The notes beneath the pieces were generated by a model that was not told the origin of the DNA, did no database searches, and saw only the letters and a program-made list of their open reading frames with translations. From Helicobacter ailurogastricus (GTDB taxonomy: Bacteria > Campylobacterota > Campylobacteria > Campylobacterales > Helicobacteraceae), in NCBI RefSeq assembly GCF_001282945.1, contig NZ_CDMG01000009.1, positions 431,980 through 495,979 on the forward strand: DNA of 64,000 nt, read 5' to 3'. A program made the position numbers and the translations under genes. Shown here in pieces: positions 52,442 through 61,491 of this stretch (its first letter is position 1; the number at the start of each line of letters is the position of its first letter).

Positions 52442-53172
52442 TCGACTTATCTTTACTCCAAAGGGAGCAACTTTTTAGAACCTTGCGTGTTACACTCACG
52501 TACCACAGCAACGCCATAGAGGGTTTAAGTTTGCAATTTGGTGAAACTGAGCAACTTTTAGACAAAGGCTTAACCGCACCTAACAAACCCTTACACGAAC
52601 AGCTCATTATTTTGGGTTTTGCTAATGCTTATGACTTAGTTGTGCGTGAAACTAGCAACAAAGACACGCTTTTAACAACAGGTTTTATTAAAGATTTACA
52701 CTATTTGTTGTTTAAGACCGCTTTAGACATAACCCCGCAATTTGTTTCTAAGCCCATCGGCACTTACCGCACCGCTGAAGTCATTGTAGCGGGTGCAAAT
52801 TTTGCCCCCACTCCCCCCATTTTTATCGCCCAAAAGTTAGAAAACTCATTGTTTCAATATCCAAGTAATGCCCTTAACCTAATCCAAATTGCTGTGTTTC
52901 ACGCCGAATACGAGCGTATTCACCCTTTCATTGATGGCAATGGGCGCACAGGTCGGCTTATTATGGCATTTCAAGCTATCCAAAACGACTTAATCCCGCC
53001 CTTGATTGTAGATAGTCGGCGGGCGGAGTATTTGAGCTTTTTAGAAAGTTGTAAGGCAGAGGGTGATTGTGGCGGGTTTGCTCGTTTCTTAGAAAGTTGC
53101 CAAGAGCAAAGCTTAGAACAAGTGGAGCAAGATATGAAACAAGACACTTTAGGGCATAAGCATAGGCTTTAG
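52426..53172 (+). CDS. Fic-domain AMP-transferase with internal inhibitory motif
   Basis: A 248-residue Fic protein. TLTYHSNAIEGLSL near residue 24 has the inhibitory (S/T)xxxE(G/N) motif that blocks the ATP site. The catalytic loop HPFIDGNGRTGRL near residue 167 is complete. Such proteins AMPylate targets such as gyrase or tRNA-related enzymes. Compared with full-length class II Fic proteins the first 70-100 residues are missing, and the start ATG at 52426 lies inside the doc frame, so the two genes may have been joined by deletion. Confidence 0.75.
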   Translation: MAYKLIDLSLLQREQLFRTLRVTLTYHSNAIEGLSLQFGETEQLLDKGLTAPNKPLHEQLIILGFANAYDLVVRETSNKDTLLTTGFIKDLHYLLFKTALDITPQFVSKPIGTYRTAEVIVAGANFAPTPPIFIAQKLENSLFQYPSNALNLIQIAVFHAEYERIHPFIDGNGRTGRLIMAFQAIQNDLIPPLIVDSRRAEYLSFLESCKAEGDCGGFARFLESCQEQSLEQVEQDMKQDTLGHKHRL

Positions 53173-53342
53173 CAAATGGCGGGCGCAAGTATCCACATTG
53201 AAAAACGCATAAACCTTCTTTCTAACAAACAAAGGCTAATGTAACTCTAAAGCCCAGAAAATAGGGGGTTGTTTGGTAGGGCTTTAAGGCAATGGATGCA
53301 GAGCTACTTTAGCCCTAGAGATTTGCAATAGGCTAAGACTTA

Positions 53343-54545
53343 CTAATTGTGGTTGCTCAATGCCTCATAAACCACTCTTTTAGCATCCTTTGCTCTTTGG
53401 CAAATCACTTCACTACATGCCTTGATTAAACCACGACTTGGGCGGTATTTGGGGTGTGGGGTAAATGTGAAGTCTTGGAGCTTGTCGCATAACTCTAAGC
53501 TTTTAGGTGTGGCGTGCATTTTAACAAGTCTATCAAAGTAGTAGCCCAAGCTACTTTTGAAATAATAGGGTTGCGAGTGATGTAAATGAAAATAATTTTC
53601 AATCCTCCATCGATTGAGAAAGTTAAAAAGCGCCCGCCCATTGTCAAAGATAGGGGCGGGTTTTATGAGCTCATTTGTGTCGTTGTTAATCAGCATGCCA
53701 TAATTGCCTAAGTGGCGGTCAATGTTGCCAATAACGGCATCAAAGAGCATTAAATCACTAAAGACTTGCTTACCCATCACCGCTTCTATGGCTTGCTCTA
53801 ATTCTTTTGAACGCAACACCTCATAAAGCAAACACTCCCAAATGGCTAAAAACCCCACTTTTTGACTTGTAAAAAGCGGGCAAGTGCTGAACCTTTCACG
53901 CCTTCACCATTCCCCAATCCCTTTTTCTAAACCATAAACCACACAATCTAAGCCCATTGCTTGTGCGACTTGTGGCATGTAGTATTCACACAAAGGCTCT
54001 CTAGCTACAACATAGCGCACTTCATCTCCCTCCCCTGTCCCTTTGATGAGTTTAATAACGCCTTGAGGGGTTCTATACCAACACTTTCTAAGCATGCCAT
54101 CGGTTGTGGGCTCAGGGCTTAAAATTTGTCCCTGCGTTTGCCCCCTTGCCCCCGTGATCGCCACTTCTTGCAAAATGGGGTTAAACGCATTTTCAAAAAG
54201 ATTGACATGAGTCCATTTATACAGATGCGCCTTGTTAGTAGGCACAACCCAAAAGCTGTCTTTCAAGGAAAGGGCACAAGTTGTATCTAGGTAGGCTAAA
54301 GGGTTTTTTTCATCGGCCTCTAAACCTCCCTCTAGGGCGTTTAAGATTGAAAAAGCAAAACAGCGGTTATCGGGGACTTTACGCTTGCGTAGCTATCTTA
54401 AAAGGTGTTTTTCACTTGTGCTATTGACACGGATATAGTGGGGCAATAGAGCTTCATTTAACACTTTAAAGTGTAGGTTTGTGCCCTCGTTTGAAACTTC
54501 AAGTTCTAAAACGGGGTGGTCTTTGTTTTTAAGGGTGTAGTGCAT
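53343..54545 (-). pseudogene. HipA/CtkA-like kinase, broken
   Basis: The minus strand opens at an ATG (54545) with MHYTLKNKDHPVLELEVSNE, meets an in-frame TAG after LLR, and resumes with LRKRKVPDNRCFAF and on to SPEPTTDGMLRKCWYR, GVIKLIKGTGEGDE and EPLCEYYMPQVAQAM, the N-terminal HipA-like part. A shift near 53900 leads to GNGEGVKGSALARF and a stop-free frame with LMLFDAVIGNIDRHLGNYG (catalytic NxDRHxxN) and APIFDNGRALF (the DFG-like metal site). Together they give a 400-residue HipA-fold serine/threonine kinase; as written it has one stop and at least one shift. Confidence 0.7.
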
Positions 54546-54713
54546 TTATACTCGCTTTTTAGCATTGTTTTGCATTGATTCTGGGCATTTTAACTGTTTG
54601 GACTGAAAAAAAGGAGGCTAGAATGATGGCTTAAGTTGCCAAAAGCTCTTAAAAAGTTATTCAAGAGCAGATGAGAGCTTTGCACTAAGCCACTCACCAA
54701 AGCCATAAAACCT

Positions 54714-56261
54714 TTACATCCCCCTTAACACCTCTAACACCTTCACCATCGCCAAGGTGTCTAGCTTGCAATACTCTAAAAGGGCTTTTTTGTATTTGTC
54801 TTGTTGCTCTTTTGGCATGCTAGGCATTTTGGCGTAGATGGCCATCGCTTCTGTGCCTTTATGCACCAATTCCAAATCCTTATAAGCCTTTTCAAATTCG
54901 GGTACTAAAGCAGGCAAGACATTTTTAATACTAGAACTGCCATGCATACCGGGGGTGTAATGGTATTTCTTGGCAAAAGGGGTTTCTAGATCAATGATGT
55001 GATCACGGATAGCAAGCAAGGCTTTACTTAGGTCTTGGTGTGCTGTTTGGAATAGTTGTGCTAACTCTGTTAGCACCCTCTCTTCAAAATCCGCATGATA
55101 GGCTAGCACACACGCACCGCTCGGGATATCCGCCACCAATCTTTGGGCTAATTCCAAACGCCCATCTGTGCCACACGCGGCTAAAAATTCCCCATGTTCT
55201 AACTTGCCATCGCCATGATCGATGTGGATAGAGTATTGGAAGGGGACTTGCCCATGGGGTTTTGTGCCATCAAATGGAGGGATGGCAGGCTTATAAGTTT
55301 CAAAATCCAAATGATAGACGGGGTACTTTAGAGTCGATAAGAATTCTTTGATTTTGCCTTCTTTTATGTGTATCGTGTTTGTTTTAGCGCATTCTACTTG
55401 TATTCTTTGATTGTCTGTGAGAGTTAGGATGTCCTTCTCTTCTAAATCTTTGAAAAAGATTTTCTTGTTTTGGTACAACTTCATGATCTTGGAGCTAAAT
55501 CCATGTCGATAAATGGCAAAGATGTGCTCATGCCCCACAATCCCCCGCTGTTTCTCCCAACAATGATGTTTAGCCAAACATTCATAAGGTTGATTGCAAT
55601 GCGCGCCGATGTCGGTATCTGGCTCTTGTGGGTTTTTTAGGGTGTTGTGTATGTCCTCTAAACGCTGGGATATTTCGCTTTGAAAATCCTTGATAAACTC
55701 TAAAAAATCGTTTTTTAAGAATAATTGCTCTAAATCTAGCTGGCCTTTTCTAATGTAAGTGTTGTTAAGGCAGATTAAAAAAGCTCCTTTGATGTTATAG
55801 CCCAAACCAGCCAACACATAGTATTGGATGCCTAAATCCCATAAGTATTCTTCTTTGTGTTTTATTTTGTCCTTGTCTTTATTGTTTTTGCCATCAAAGG
55901 CACTCGTGGAGCTTTTCACTTCGTTTAACACCACGCCATCGCTGCGGATTTCTAAAATATCCACCATCACAACAATCCCTTGAAACTCAAAAGTGGCCTC
56001 ATAAATGGTTTCAACACCCTGCTCTAATAACTCTTGTGTGCGTGCCACCATCTGCTTTGTGTCTGTGTTATAAGCCACTTCCACCCCTCCAGCAAACAAT
56101 TCCCGCGCCAACTGCCCCACCTCTTTGCCCTCTTGCATCTTATCGTCCAGTTCTCCATACGCATCATTGGCTTGCTCTAAAATCTCTGGTTTGTGTTCTG
56201 CAAGCCACAGCATTTTGGAGCATTGCATGCCTTGAATAAACTTAGATTTAGACAACATCTC
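54714..56261 (-). CDS. DUF2779 nuclease: Cas4-like PD-(D/E)XK domain fused to a DEDDy exonuclease
   Basis: A 515-residue protein. The N-terminal part has MQCSKMLWL (first cluster Cys), VDILEIRSDGVVLNEVKSS (the PD-(D/E)XK D...ExK) and CNQPYECLAKHHCWEK (the remaining cysteines), the Cas4/AddB-like iron-sulfur nuclease layout. The C-terminal DUF2779 part has YHLDFETYKPAIP (DxE), VLAYHADFEERVL and YCKLDTLAM (YxxxD), the DEDDy 3'-5' exonuclease set. The ATG at 56261 with GGAG upstream is preferred to the start at 56309. It follows the ClpX-like gene by 51 bases on the same strand. Confidence 0.75.
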   Translation of the reverse strand, partial: EMLSKSKFIQGMQCSKMLWLAEHKPEILEQANDAYGELDDKMQEGKEVGQLARELFAGGVEVAYNTDTKQMVARTQELLEQGVETIYEATFEFQGIVVMVDILEIRSDGVVLNEVKSSTSAFDGKNNKDKDKIKHKEEYLWDLGIQYYVLAGLGYNIKGAFLICLNNTYIRKGQLDLEQLFLKNDFLEFIKDFQSEISQRLEDIHNTLKNPQEPDTDIGAHCNQPYECLAKHHCWEKQRGIVGHEHIFAIYRHGFSSKIMKLYQNKKIFFKDLEEKDILTLTDNQRIQVECAKTNTIHIKEGKIKEFLSTLKYPVYHLDFETYKPAIPPFDGTKPHGQVPFQYSIHIDHGDGKLEHGEFLAACGTDGRLELAQRLVADIPSGACVLAYHADFEERVLTELAQLFQTAHQDLSKALLAIRDHIIDLETPFAKKYHYTPGMHGSSSIKNVLPALVPEFEKAYKDLELVHKGTEAMAIYAKMPSMPKEQQDKYKKALLEYCKLDTLAMVKVLEVLRGM

Positions 56262-56312
56262 TTCTCCTTTGTAATGAAATTTGTATCTTGCCATTTTGAA
56301 AACACCCAAGCA

Positions 56313-58733
56313 TTAGCTATTTTTCTTAGATGTGTTTAATGGAATCTTCACGGGCTCTTTTTTGTTTGTGATGGTTTCTGCCGTGATGATGCACTTGTAG
56401 CCACGCCACTTTTCCATGTCAAATCTCAATGGGTGGATCACTCGGTTTAAAAGGGTTTTAATGGCACGCATGCCCGTGCCCTCTTGCATGGCTTTCTCAA
56501 TCAATATCTTTTTAGCTTCCTCATCAATTTCTAACACACTGCCATGCTCTCTAAAGAAGTTTTGGGAGGGCTTTAACTCTTGTGGAATGCCATCAGAGAG
56601 CATTTTATGATCGACATCTTCTAACACCACAATATTGCCAATGCGCCCGATTAACTCTCTAAACAGCCCACAACGCTGTAAATCCTGACTGCTCACTTCT
56701 TGTGGAGTTGTGCTTGACGGTGTGGGCTTGGTGTTTGTAAAGCCAATGGAGTTTTTAGGCTGTGCATTTGTGTTTAAGCTCGTGTAAAGGTCTTTAAAAT
56801 GCCCCGCAAAGATGAATAAAATTTCATCGGTTTTAAGCGTGATGTCTTGCTTGTCGTAGGTGAAGGTGACTGTGTGCCCTTCCATGGGCTTTAACAATTC
56901 GGTTTGCACCAAAGATTTAAACTGGTTGTCGGTAACCTCCATGCCTAGCTTATCTACCTCGTCTAAGAATATCACCCCCTTTTGGGCTTTTTCTATGTCT
57001 TTGCCTGCACTGACATATAGCCCAACAAAGATGCTCATCAATTCCTCACCTTTCCATCCCGTAGGGGTTAAGTTAGAAGCATCAGCGATGTAGTAGGGGA
57101 TGTCTAGCTTTTTTAACAGCGTGGTCGTCATGAAAGTCTTGCCACTGCCTGAAGGGCCGATTAAAAGCATGTTGGTTTTAGGCATGCATGGGTTGCCATT
57201 AAAGCGGGCATAGTGATCGCTAAGAGTAACACAAAGTGCCTCCTTGGCCTCTTCTTGACCGCGCACACAGTCCAAGTATTTGTATAGTGCCTCTGGAGTG
57301 TAAGAAGTTTGTGGCTCATCTTCAAAGGGATATTTGCCCTCCTCTAGCATCTTAGATAACAATTTTGCTTGTTCCTTTGAAAAAGCCTCATATTGTTGGT
57401 ATTCCCACTCATCCCATTCTTCTTGGGTCATTGGCTCTTTTTGAGGCGTTTCAAGCATGGAGGGTGGTTGCTCTTTTTGTGTGGAGAGGCTGTCTTTATT
57501 AATCTTAGGGTTGTCCAACACCAGTAAAGTGCGTATCTCGTGTATGGGTGTGGGCTTTTGGTTTAAAGAGATGGCAAGGGGGAAAAAGTTAGAAACTTTT
57601 TCCACTTGCCATGTTTCTTTTTGCGCTACGACACGCAAAGGAAGTTGTAAATGACTTAGCAAGTCATGCACGTAAGACCAAAGCGCACGGCGTTTAATTT
57701 CATGAAGATGGGTTAATATAAATTGTTGTGGGTACTCTAGCCGATCATATAGGGTCTCTAGAGTGCTTCTCAATTCAGATTTTTTCAAGAGGTCTTTTAA
57801 ACGCGCCAAAGCCCACAATCTAAAAGCCACCGGAAAGTAATAGTGGTGTGTGTCGGAGTTAAACACGTTTAGAAAGGCAATGTTTGCATTTTTTAAGTCT
57901 TCCTCTATCGTTGGTGTGTGTGCCAACTTTAAAAGTCCACAATCTCTCTCTAAGTGCAAACGGGTGAGTCTTTTTTCTTGGTGCGATGGCGTAAAACCTA
58001 ATGGCTTTTTGCACAAAGTGTCAATCAGGCATTTAAGAACAGCTTTATCCTTTTTTTCTTGCTCTTCTAAAAACTTCAAGAACTGATCAGTGGATTCGCG
58101 TGGCAATGAAACTTTTGGAGTGCTCGCATTGGGTGTAATCGCAAACACCAAATTTCCATCCACACAATAGGGTTGTAATTTACAAAAAGCCTTGCACAAC
58201 TCAAAATCATTGCCCTTGGAAGTCTTCAATAAATCTTGCTTAAAAGCTTCAAAGGAGATTTTAAAATCGCCAAACAACCCTCCATAATTGCTCTTTAGAT
58301 AATGCTGGGCGACATGATCGCAAATTTGCTTAGAAAAGGAAAAGCACCCGCATATAAATTTTTCAATTTGAGCAGAGTTTGCAAAAAGCTGTTTGGGTTC
58401 TATGCTTTGGCGTTCTTGGCAGATTTGGGGGAAAAACCAATACTCCCCACAATCTTGGGCGATTTGGGAAAAATCAAGCTTTTGGACTTCTCTTTCTTCC
58501 CCTAATTTAGGAAAGTCCCAAGCCTCATCTCCCAACTTTCTGCCCTGTTTTTTTAACAAAGTCTTGGCATAGGCTTCATGCTCTTTGACAAAATCAAGAG
58601 CATAATTTTTAGGCAACTTGCCCCCATTTTTAAAAATGCGCTTGCTGATGCGTTTTGCTAAATCGTAACGCACACCTTTTCTAATGAGAAACTCTTGCAA
58701 CTTGTAGTAACCAATTTTAATGAATTTTTGCAT
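56313..58733 (-). CDS. ClpX-like AAA+ protein with a 480-residue unknown N-terminal domain
   Basis: An 806-residue protein. Residues 1-470 are of unknown type with no ClpX zinc finger. From residue 485 a ClpX-type module follows: GQEEAKEALCVTLSDHY, Walker A GPSGSGKT (526), the pore-loop position GWKG (559) where ClpX has GYVG, Walker B VIFLDEVDK (587), sensor 1 near ILFIFAGHF, the tripeptide IGF (663) in KNSIGFTNT, FRELIGRIGNIVVL, and sensor 2 GMRAIK (754). IGF lies where ClpX docks ClpP, so this accessory unfoldase may still feed ClpP. The ATG at 58733 with AAGG upstream is preferred to 58775. The nuclease gene follows on the same strand. Confidence 0.8.
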   Translation of the reverse strand: MQKFIKIGYYKLQEFLIRKGVRYDLAKRISKRIFKNGGKLPKNYALDFVKEHEAYAKTLLKKQGRKLGDEAWDFPKLGEEREVQKLDFSQIAQDCGEYWFFPQICQERQSIEPKQLFANSAQIEKFICGCFSFSKQICDHVAQHYLKSNYGGLFGDFKISFEAFKQDLLKTSKGNDFELCKAFCKLQPYCVDGNLVFAITPNASTPKVSLPRESTDQFLKFLEEQEKKDKAVLKCLIDTLCKKPLGFTPSHQEKRLTRLHLERDCGLLKLAHTPTIEEDLKNANIAFLNVFNSDTHHYYFPVAFRLWALARLKDLLKKSELRSTLETLYDRLEYPQQFILTHLHEIKRRALWSYVHDLLSHLQLPLRVVAQKETWQVEKVSNFFPLAISLNQKPTPIHEIRTLLVLDNPKINKDSLSTQKEQPPSMLETPQKEPMTQEEWDEWEYQQYEAFSKEQAKLLSKMLEEGKYPFEDEPQTSYTPEALYKYLDCVRGQEEAKEALCVTLSDHYARFNGNPCMPKTNMLLIGPSGSGKTFMTTTLLKKLDIPYYIADASNLTPTGWKGEELMSIFVGLYVSAGKDIEKAQKGVIFLDEVDKLGMEVTDNQFKSLVQTELLKPMEGHTVTFTYDKQDITLKTDEILFIFAGHFKDLYTSLNTNAQPKNSIGFTNTKPTPSSTTPQEVSSQDLQRCGLFRELIGRIGNIVVLEDVDHKMLSDGIPQELKPSQNFFREHGSVLEIDEEAKKILIEKAMQEGTGMRAIKTLLNRVIHPLRFDMEKWRGYKCIITAETITNKKEPVKIPLNTSKKNS

Positions 58734-58921
58734 CGCTTCACCTTCAGTTTTTATTAAGGTTATCGAAAAACACAACCATGCTAAAACACTCTAGCTTACA
58801 CATTTCTTAATTGTATAAACAAATATCTATTTTCACATACAAAACGCAAGACTTGATTTTAATTAGATTTTTATGTATAAACATTTTTTGAATTTCTTAA
58901 ATTTCTTAAAAAAGGTTGATT

Positions 58922-59830
58922 TTGTCAGAATCTCCAAACCATAACAATAGCCCACAGCAAAAACCTGCCTTGTCTGTCATCGTGTGTAGAGGGCGCAATA
59001 AAAACTATTTAGAAGTGCCTGAGGTTCCAGTAGATCACCGCTTTGATCTTTTCACGCCTCCGCCTCCCAAAAGATACCCACTGGGTTTGTTTCATAAAAA
59101 AAGTTTAAAGTGTCTTGAAAGGCTTTATCAAAAAGCCAAAGAGCGCAAATCCAGCCTACAAGGCAGGAAAAGAAGTGGATTTGCTCCTCTAAAGGACAAC
59201 ACGCTCTTAAAGCTTGTATTTAATGTCTATGACAACACACGCCATAGCCAAATCACTCGTTTAATCGGTAAGATTGCCCGCTCTACGGGATTTGCCCTCC
59301 TAGAATACACTCAAATTACACCTGTCGCTTACGAAGTGTGGTTTTTCACTTTGGATTTAAAAAGTGGCAAACAATTAGCAAGGTATTCTGAGGCTTTGAG
59401 TAAAGAAAACCTAATGCGCTTTCAGAGTTTGATTTATGAAGTTTTAGACCCAAAGACAGAAATGCCCGAGCAAGGGATGTTTATCTCCAGTAAAGAGTAT
59501 TCAAGGCTCACACGGATTGAGCAAGAACACCAAGACTTACAGGCTAAACTTAAAGAAGTTGAAACAGATACCACTGAATTTATTGATGCTCTTGAAGAGT
59601 GGTTGTTTTTTACACAGCTGACAAATGCCAACACTGAATTAGAATACCTTTGGCGTTTTTGTGAAAAGGCAAACCCCTTTATGAAAAAGTATTTTGGGAG
59701 TTTGATTGGGCTTAAGGAATTTGGGGGACAAAAGGCTTTGAGCTACTCTAATTTGAGCGTACAAGAGTTGGAGCGGATTAAGAGAGAGAAGAGGGGGTTT
59801 GGTTTGGGTAAAACACCAACGACTAGCTGA
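58922..59830 (+). CDS. hypothetical protein divergent to the ClpX-like gene
   Basis: A 302-residue protein from a TTG at 58922 with AAAAAAGG six bases ahead (TTG at 58916 is also open). I do not recognise it. It has a Pro-rich segment (FTPPPPKRYPLG, residues 45-57), a basic stretch, a globular middle (LLEYTQITPVAYEVWFFTLD), a coiled-coil segment (QEHQDLQAKLKEVETD, near residue 210) and a charged C-terminus. It converges on the gene at 59878-60528 and is divergent to the ClpX-like gene, with low GC. Confidence 0.7.
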   Translation: MSESPNHNNSPQQKPALSVIVCRGRNKNYLEVPEVPVDHRFDLFTPPPPKRYPLGLFHKKSLKCLERLYQKAKERKSSLQGRKRSGFAPLKDNTLLKLVFNVYDNTRHSQITRLIGKIARSTGFALLEYTQITPVAYEVWFFTLDLKSGKQLARYSEALSKENLMRFQSLIYEVLDPKTEMPEQGMFISSKEYSRLTRIEQEHQDLQAKLKEVETDTTEFIDALEEWLFFTQLTNANTELEYLWRFCEKANPFMKKYFGSLIGLKEFGGQKALSYSNLSVQELERIKREKRGFGLGKTPTTS

Positions 59831-59877
59831 GAATGCCACACAAAATGGGTCAGATGATAAGCCTAGTGTTAGCGCAT

Positions 59878-60528
59878 TCACCCGTCCTTTCTTTTTGTCC
59901 CTCTTTTTGCCATAGCAAAGCTGGAAGCAATATGCTGTTTAAGTCTCTCGTGTTTATATGGCTTTAATTGCACATTGTATTTTTTCAATTGCGCCCTGCA
60001 TGCCCTCAACTCCTCTCGTTTTTCTCTGCGTTCTTGTAAAGAAGTGGTGATGTTGTCCCAAGCAAACTTAAAACACACATTCTTACACCATTTTGTGTCA
60101 AAAATGAGAGTGTGTTCATTTAATAAATGCCCTAAGCGCATCCATAAATCCTCGTATTTTAGAGTAGGGCGATCTATTAGAGATCTAAAATGGGGGACAT
60201 TCTCCAAAAGATAAGAGGACTTTGTGTGTAAAAAGACATAAGAGGGTCGTCCAATACTTCCTAAGACTTTGCATAGAGTATACAAATACATCCGATCCAA
60301 ATCCCAAGACAGCACGCTAGTGGGTGGCACGCCCTGCAAGATGTGTTCTAGGTGTTGCCAAGGCTCAAGCTTTCTTTGCTCTAATGAAAGAGATTCATCT
60401 TTCTCTTTATAAAACAAAGTGAGCACCGCTCCATATCCACACACTTTGGCTTTATCGGCATACACGCAACCGATGTGTGTATCCACTAATAATTTTTTCT
60501 CTTTAAAACGCCAAAAATTTATTCTCAA
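59878..60528 (-). CDS. hypothetical protein, possibly RNase H-like
   Basis: A 216-residue protein from a TTG at 60528. The N-terminus reads LLVDTHIGCVYADKAKVCGYG followed by AVLTLFY, which is loosely like the first strand of RNase H (TDGS....GGYGAVL), but the catalytic D...E...D set is not complete to the eye. A basic tail (RAQLKKYNVQLKPYKHER) ends the protein. It belongs with the neighbouring genes by position and composition. Confidence 0.6.
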   Translation of the reverse strand: MRINFWRFKEKKLLVDTHIGCVYADKAKVCGYGAVLTLFYKEKDESLSLEQRKLEPWQHLEHILQGVPPTSVLSWDLDRMYLYTLCKVLGSIGRPSYVFLHTKSSYLLENVPHFRSLIDRPTLKYEDLWMRLGHLLNEHTLIFDTKWCKNVCFKFAWDNITTSLQERREKREELRACRAQLKKYNVQLKPYKHERLKQHIASSFAMAKRGTKRKDG

Positions 60529-60700
60529 AATCTTTTAATCCAAAGGGTGGTGGGAGCGTTATACGGGGCTTTAGTGTCTGTGTTGCTTTCTTTTTTCTGA
60601 TCATGTGTCTAGTATATCCTTATTTTGTTTGCGGTTATGTTTTCATATTGTTAAGGAGCTTTTTACACGATCTGTGTAACAGTAAGCATGAAATTCAACG

Positions 60701-60712
60701 GGGGGCTCCCCC
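60701..60712. terminator. short GC hairpin between two accessory genes
   Basis: GGGGG and CCCCC around CT form a five-base-pair stem without a clear T run, downstream of the Abi-like gene on the minus strand. It could end that transcript weakly. Confidence 0.25.
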
Positions 60713-60741
60713 GGCTCGAATGTTAGTTTTTAGTTGCTTCG

Positions 60742-61480
60742 CTAGGTTTTTTGTCCTAAGTTCTGCAGTAAAAACTCTAAAAAATGCTCGATCTTTTCGT
60801 ATGCAAGGTTCACAATCCGCTTGGAATGCAAACCCATTTCAGCACTCCAAATACGCACAGAGAGCCTAGGGTAGGCAATGCCATCTTTTACTCTAGTTTT
60901 TGCTAAATTTTCCCAATGAAAACAGGCATTCCTGAGATTAGAAAATAAGTCTAAAATGACATTGACCTTGTGGTAGTTAGGAAGTTTTAAATCCACCCTC
61001 CTATTAAGATCGCAAAAATCCCTAAAATCTAGTCTATGTTTTCTAAAATCAAAGATCAAATTTTGCAAATGGTTTTGTTTGATGACAACGATAACAGACC
61101 CCAAGGTTAAATTAGACAGCAAATACGAATTGTAAGCTTTAAAATCAACGGATTGGGCATGGTCTATATTATCTTGGGCTGACTTATCTCTCCTTGTTCG
61201 CTTATGAATTTTCTCTATCTCTTTGCTTAAGTAGGCGTGTTGATAATCCAAGCTGGACTGCCAGTGACTAATTGCATGCAAAAATCTACAATGTTTCTTG
61301 GATAAATCTCTGCCTGGCAATCTTTGGAGTGAGCCTAGCGTTAAACTCTAAACTAGCGTTGTGCTTGGCAATGTCATTGTCATAGGTCTTCAAACGCTCT
61401 AAGGATATGAGATTTCTCACATCCTCTTTAAATCGTTGGATTTGCGCTTGTTTAGCCTTAAAATCCAAATTTTCGCCCAT
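60742..61480 (-). pseudogene. Abi-like (AbiD/AbiF) protein, frameshifted
   Basis: The first frame (ATG at 61480, MGENLDFKAKQAQIQRF) has NLISLERLKTYDNDIAKHN and LEFNARLTPKIARQ and then stops at 61286. The second frame, from 61320, continues CRFLHAISHWQSSLDYQHAY and ends near NLAYEKIEHFLEFLLQ. The LS.ER..TY...I..HN..LEFN.RL pattern is that of Abi-like proteins of epsilonproteobacteria. One base lost or gained near 61300 breaks it. It follows hsdR, overlapping its stop if the TTG at 61501 is used. Confidence 0.65.
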
Positions 61481-61491
61481 TAAACCGCTCA

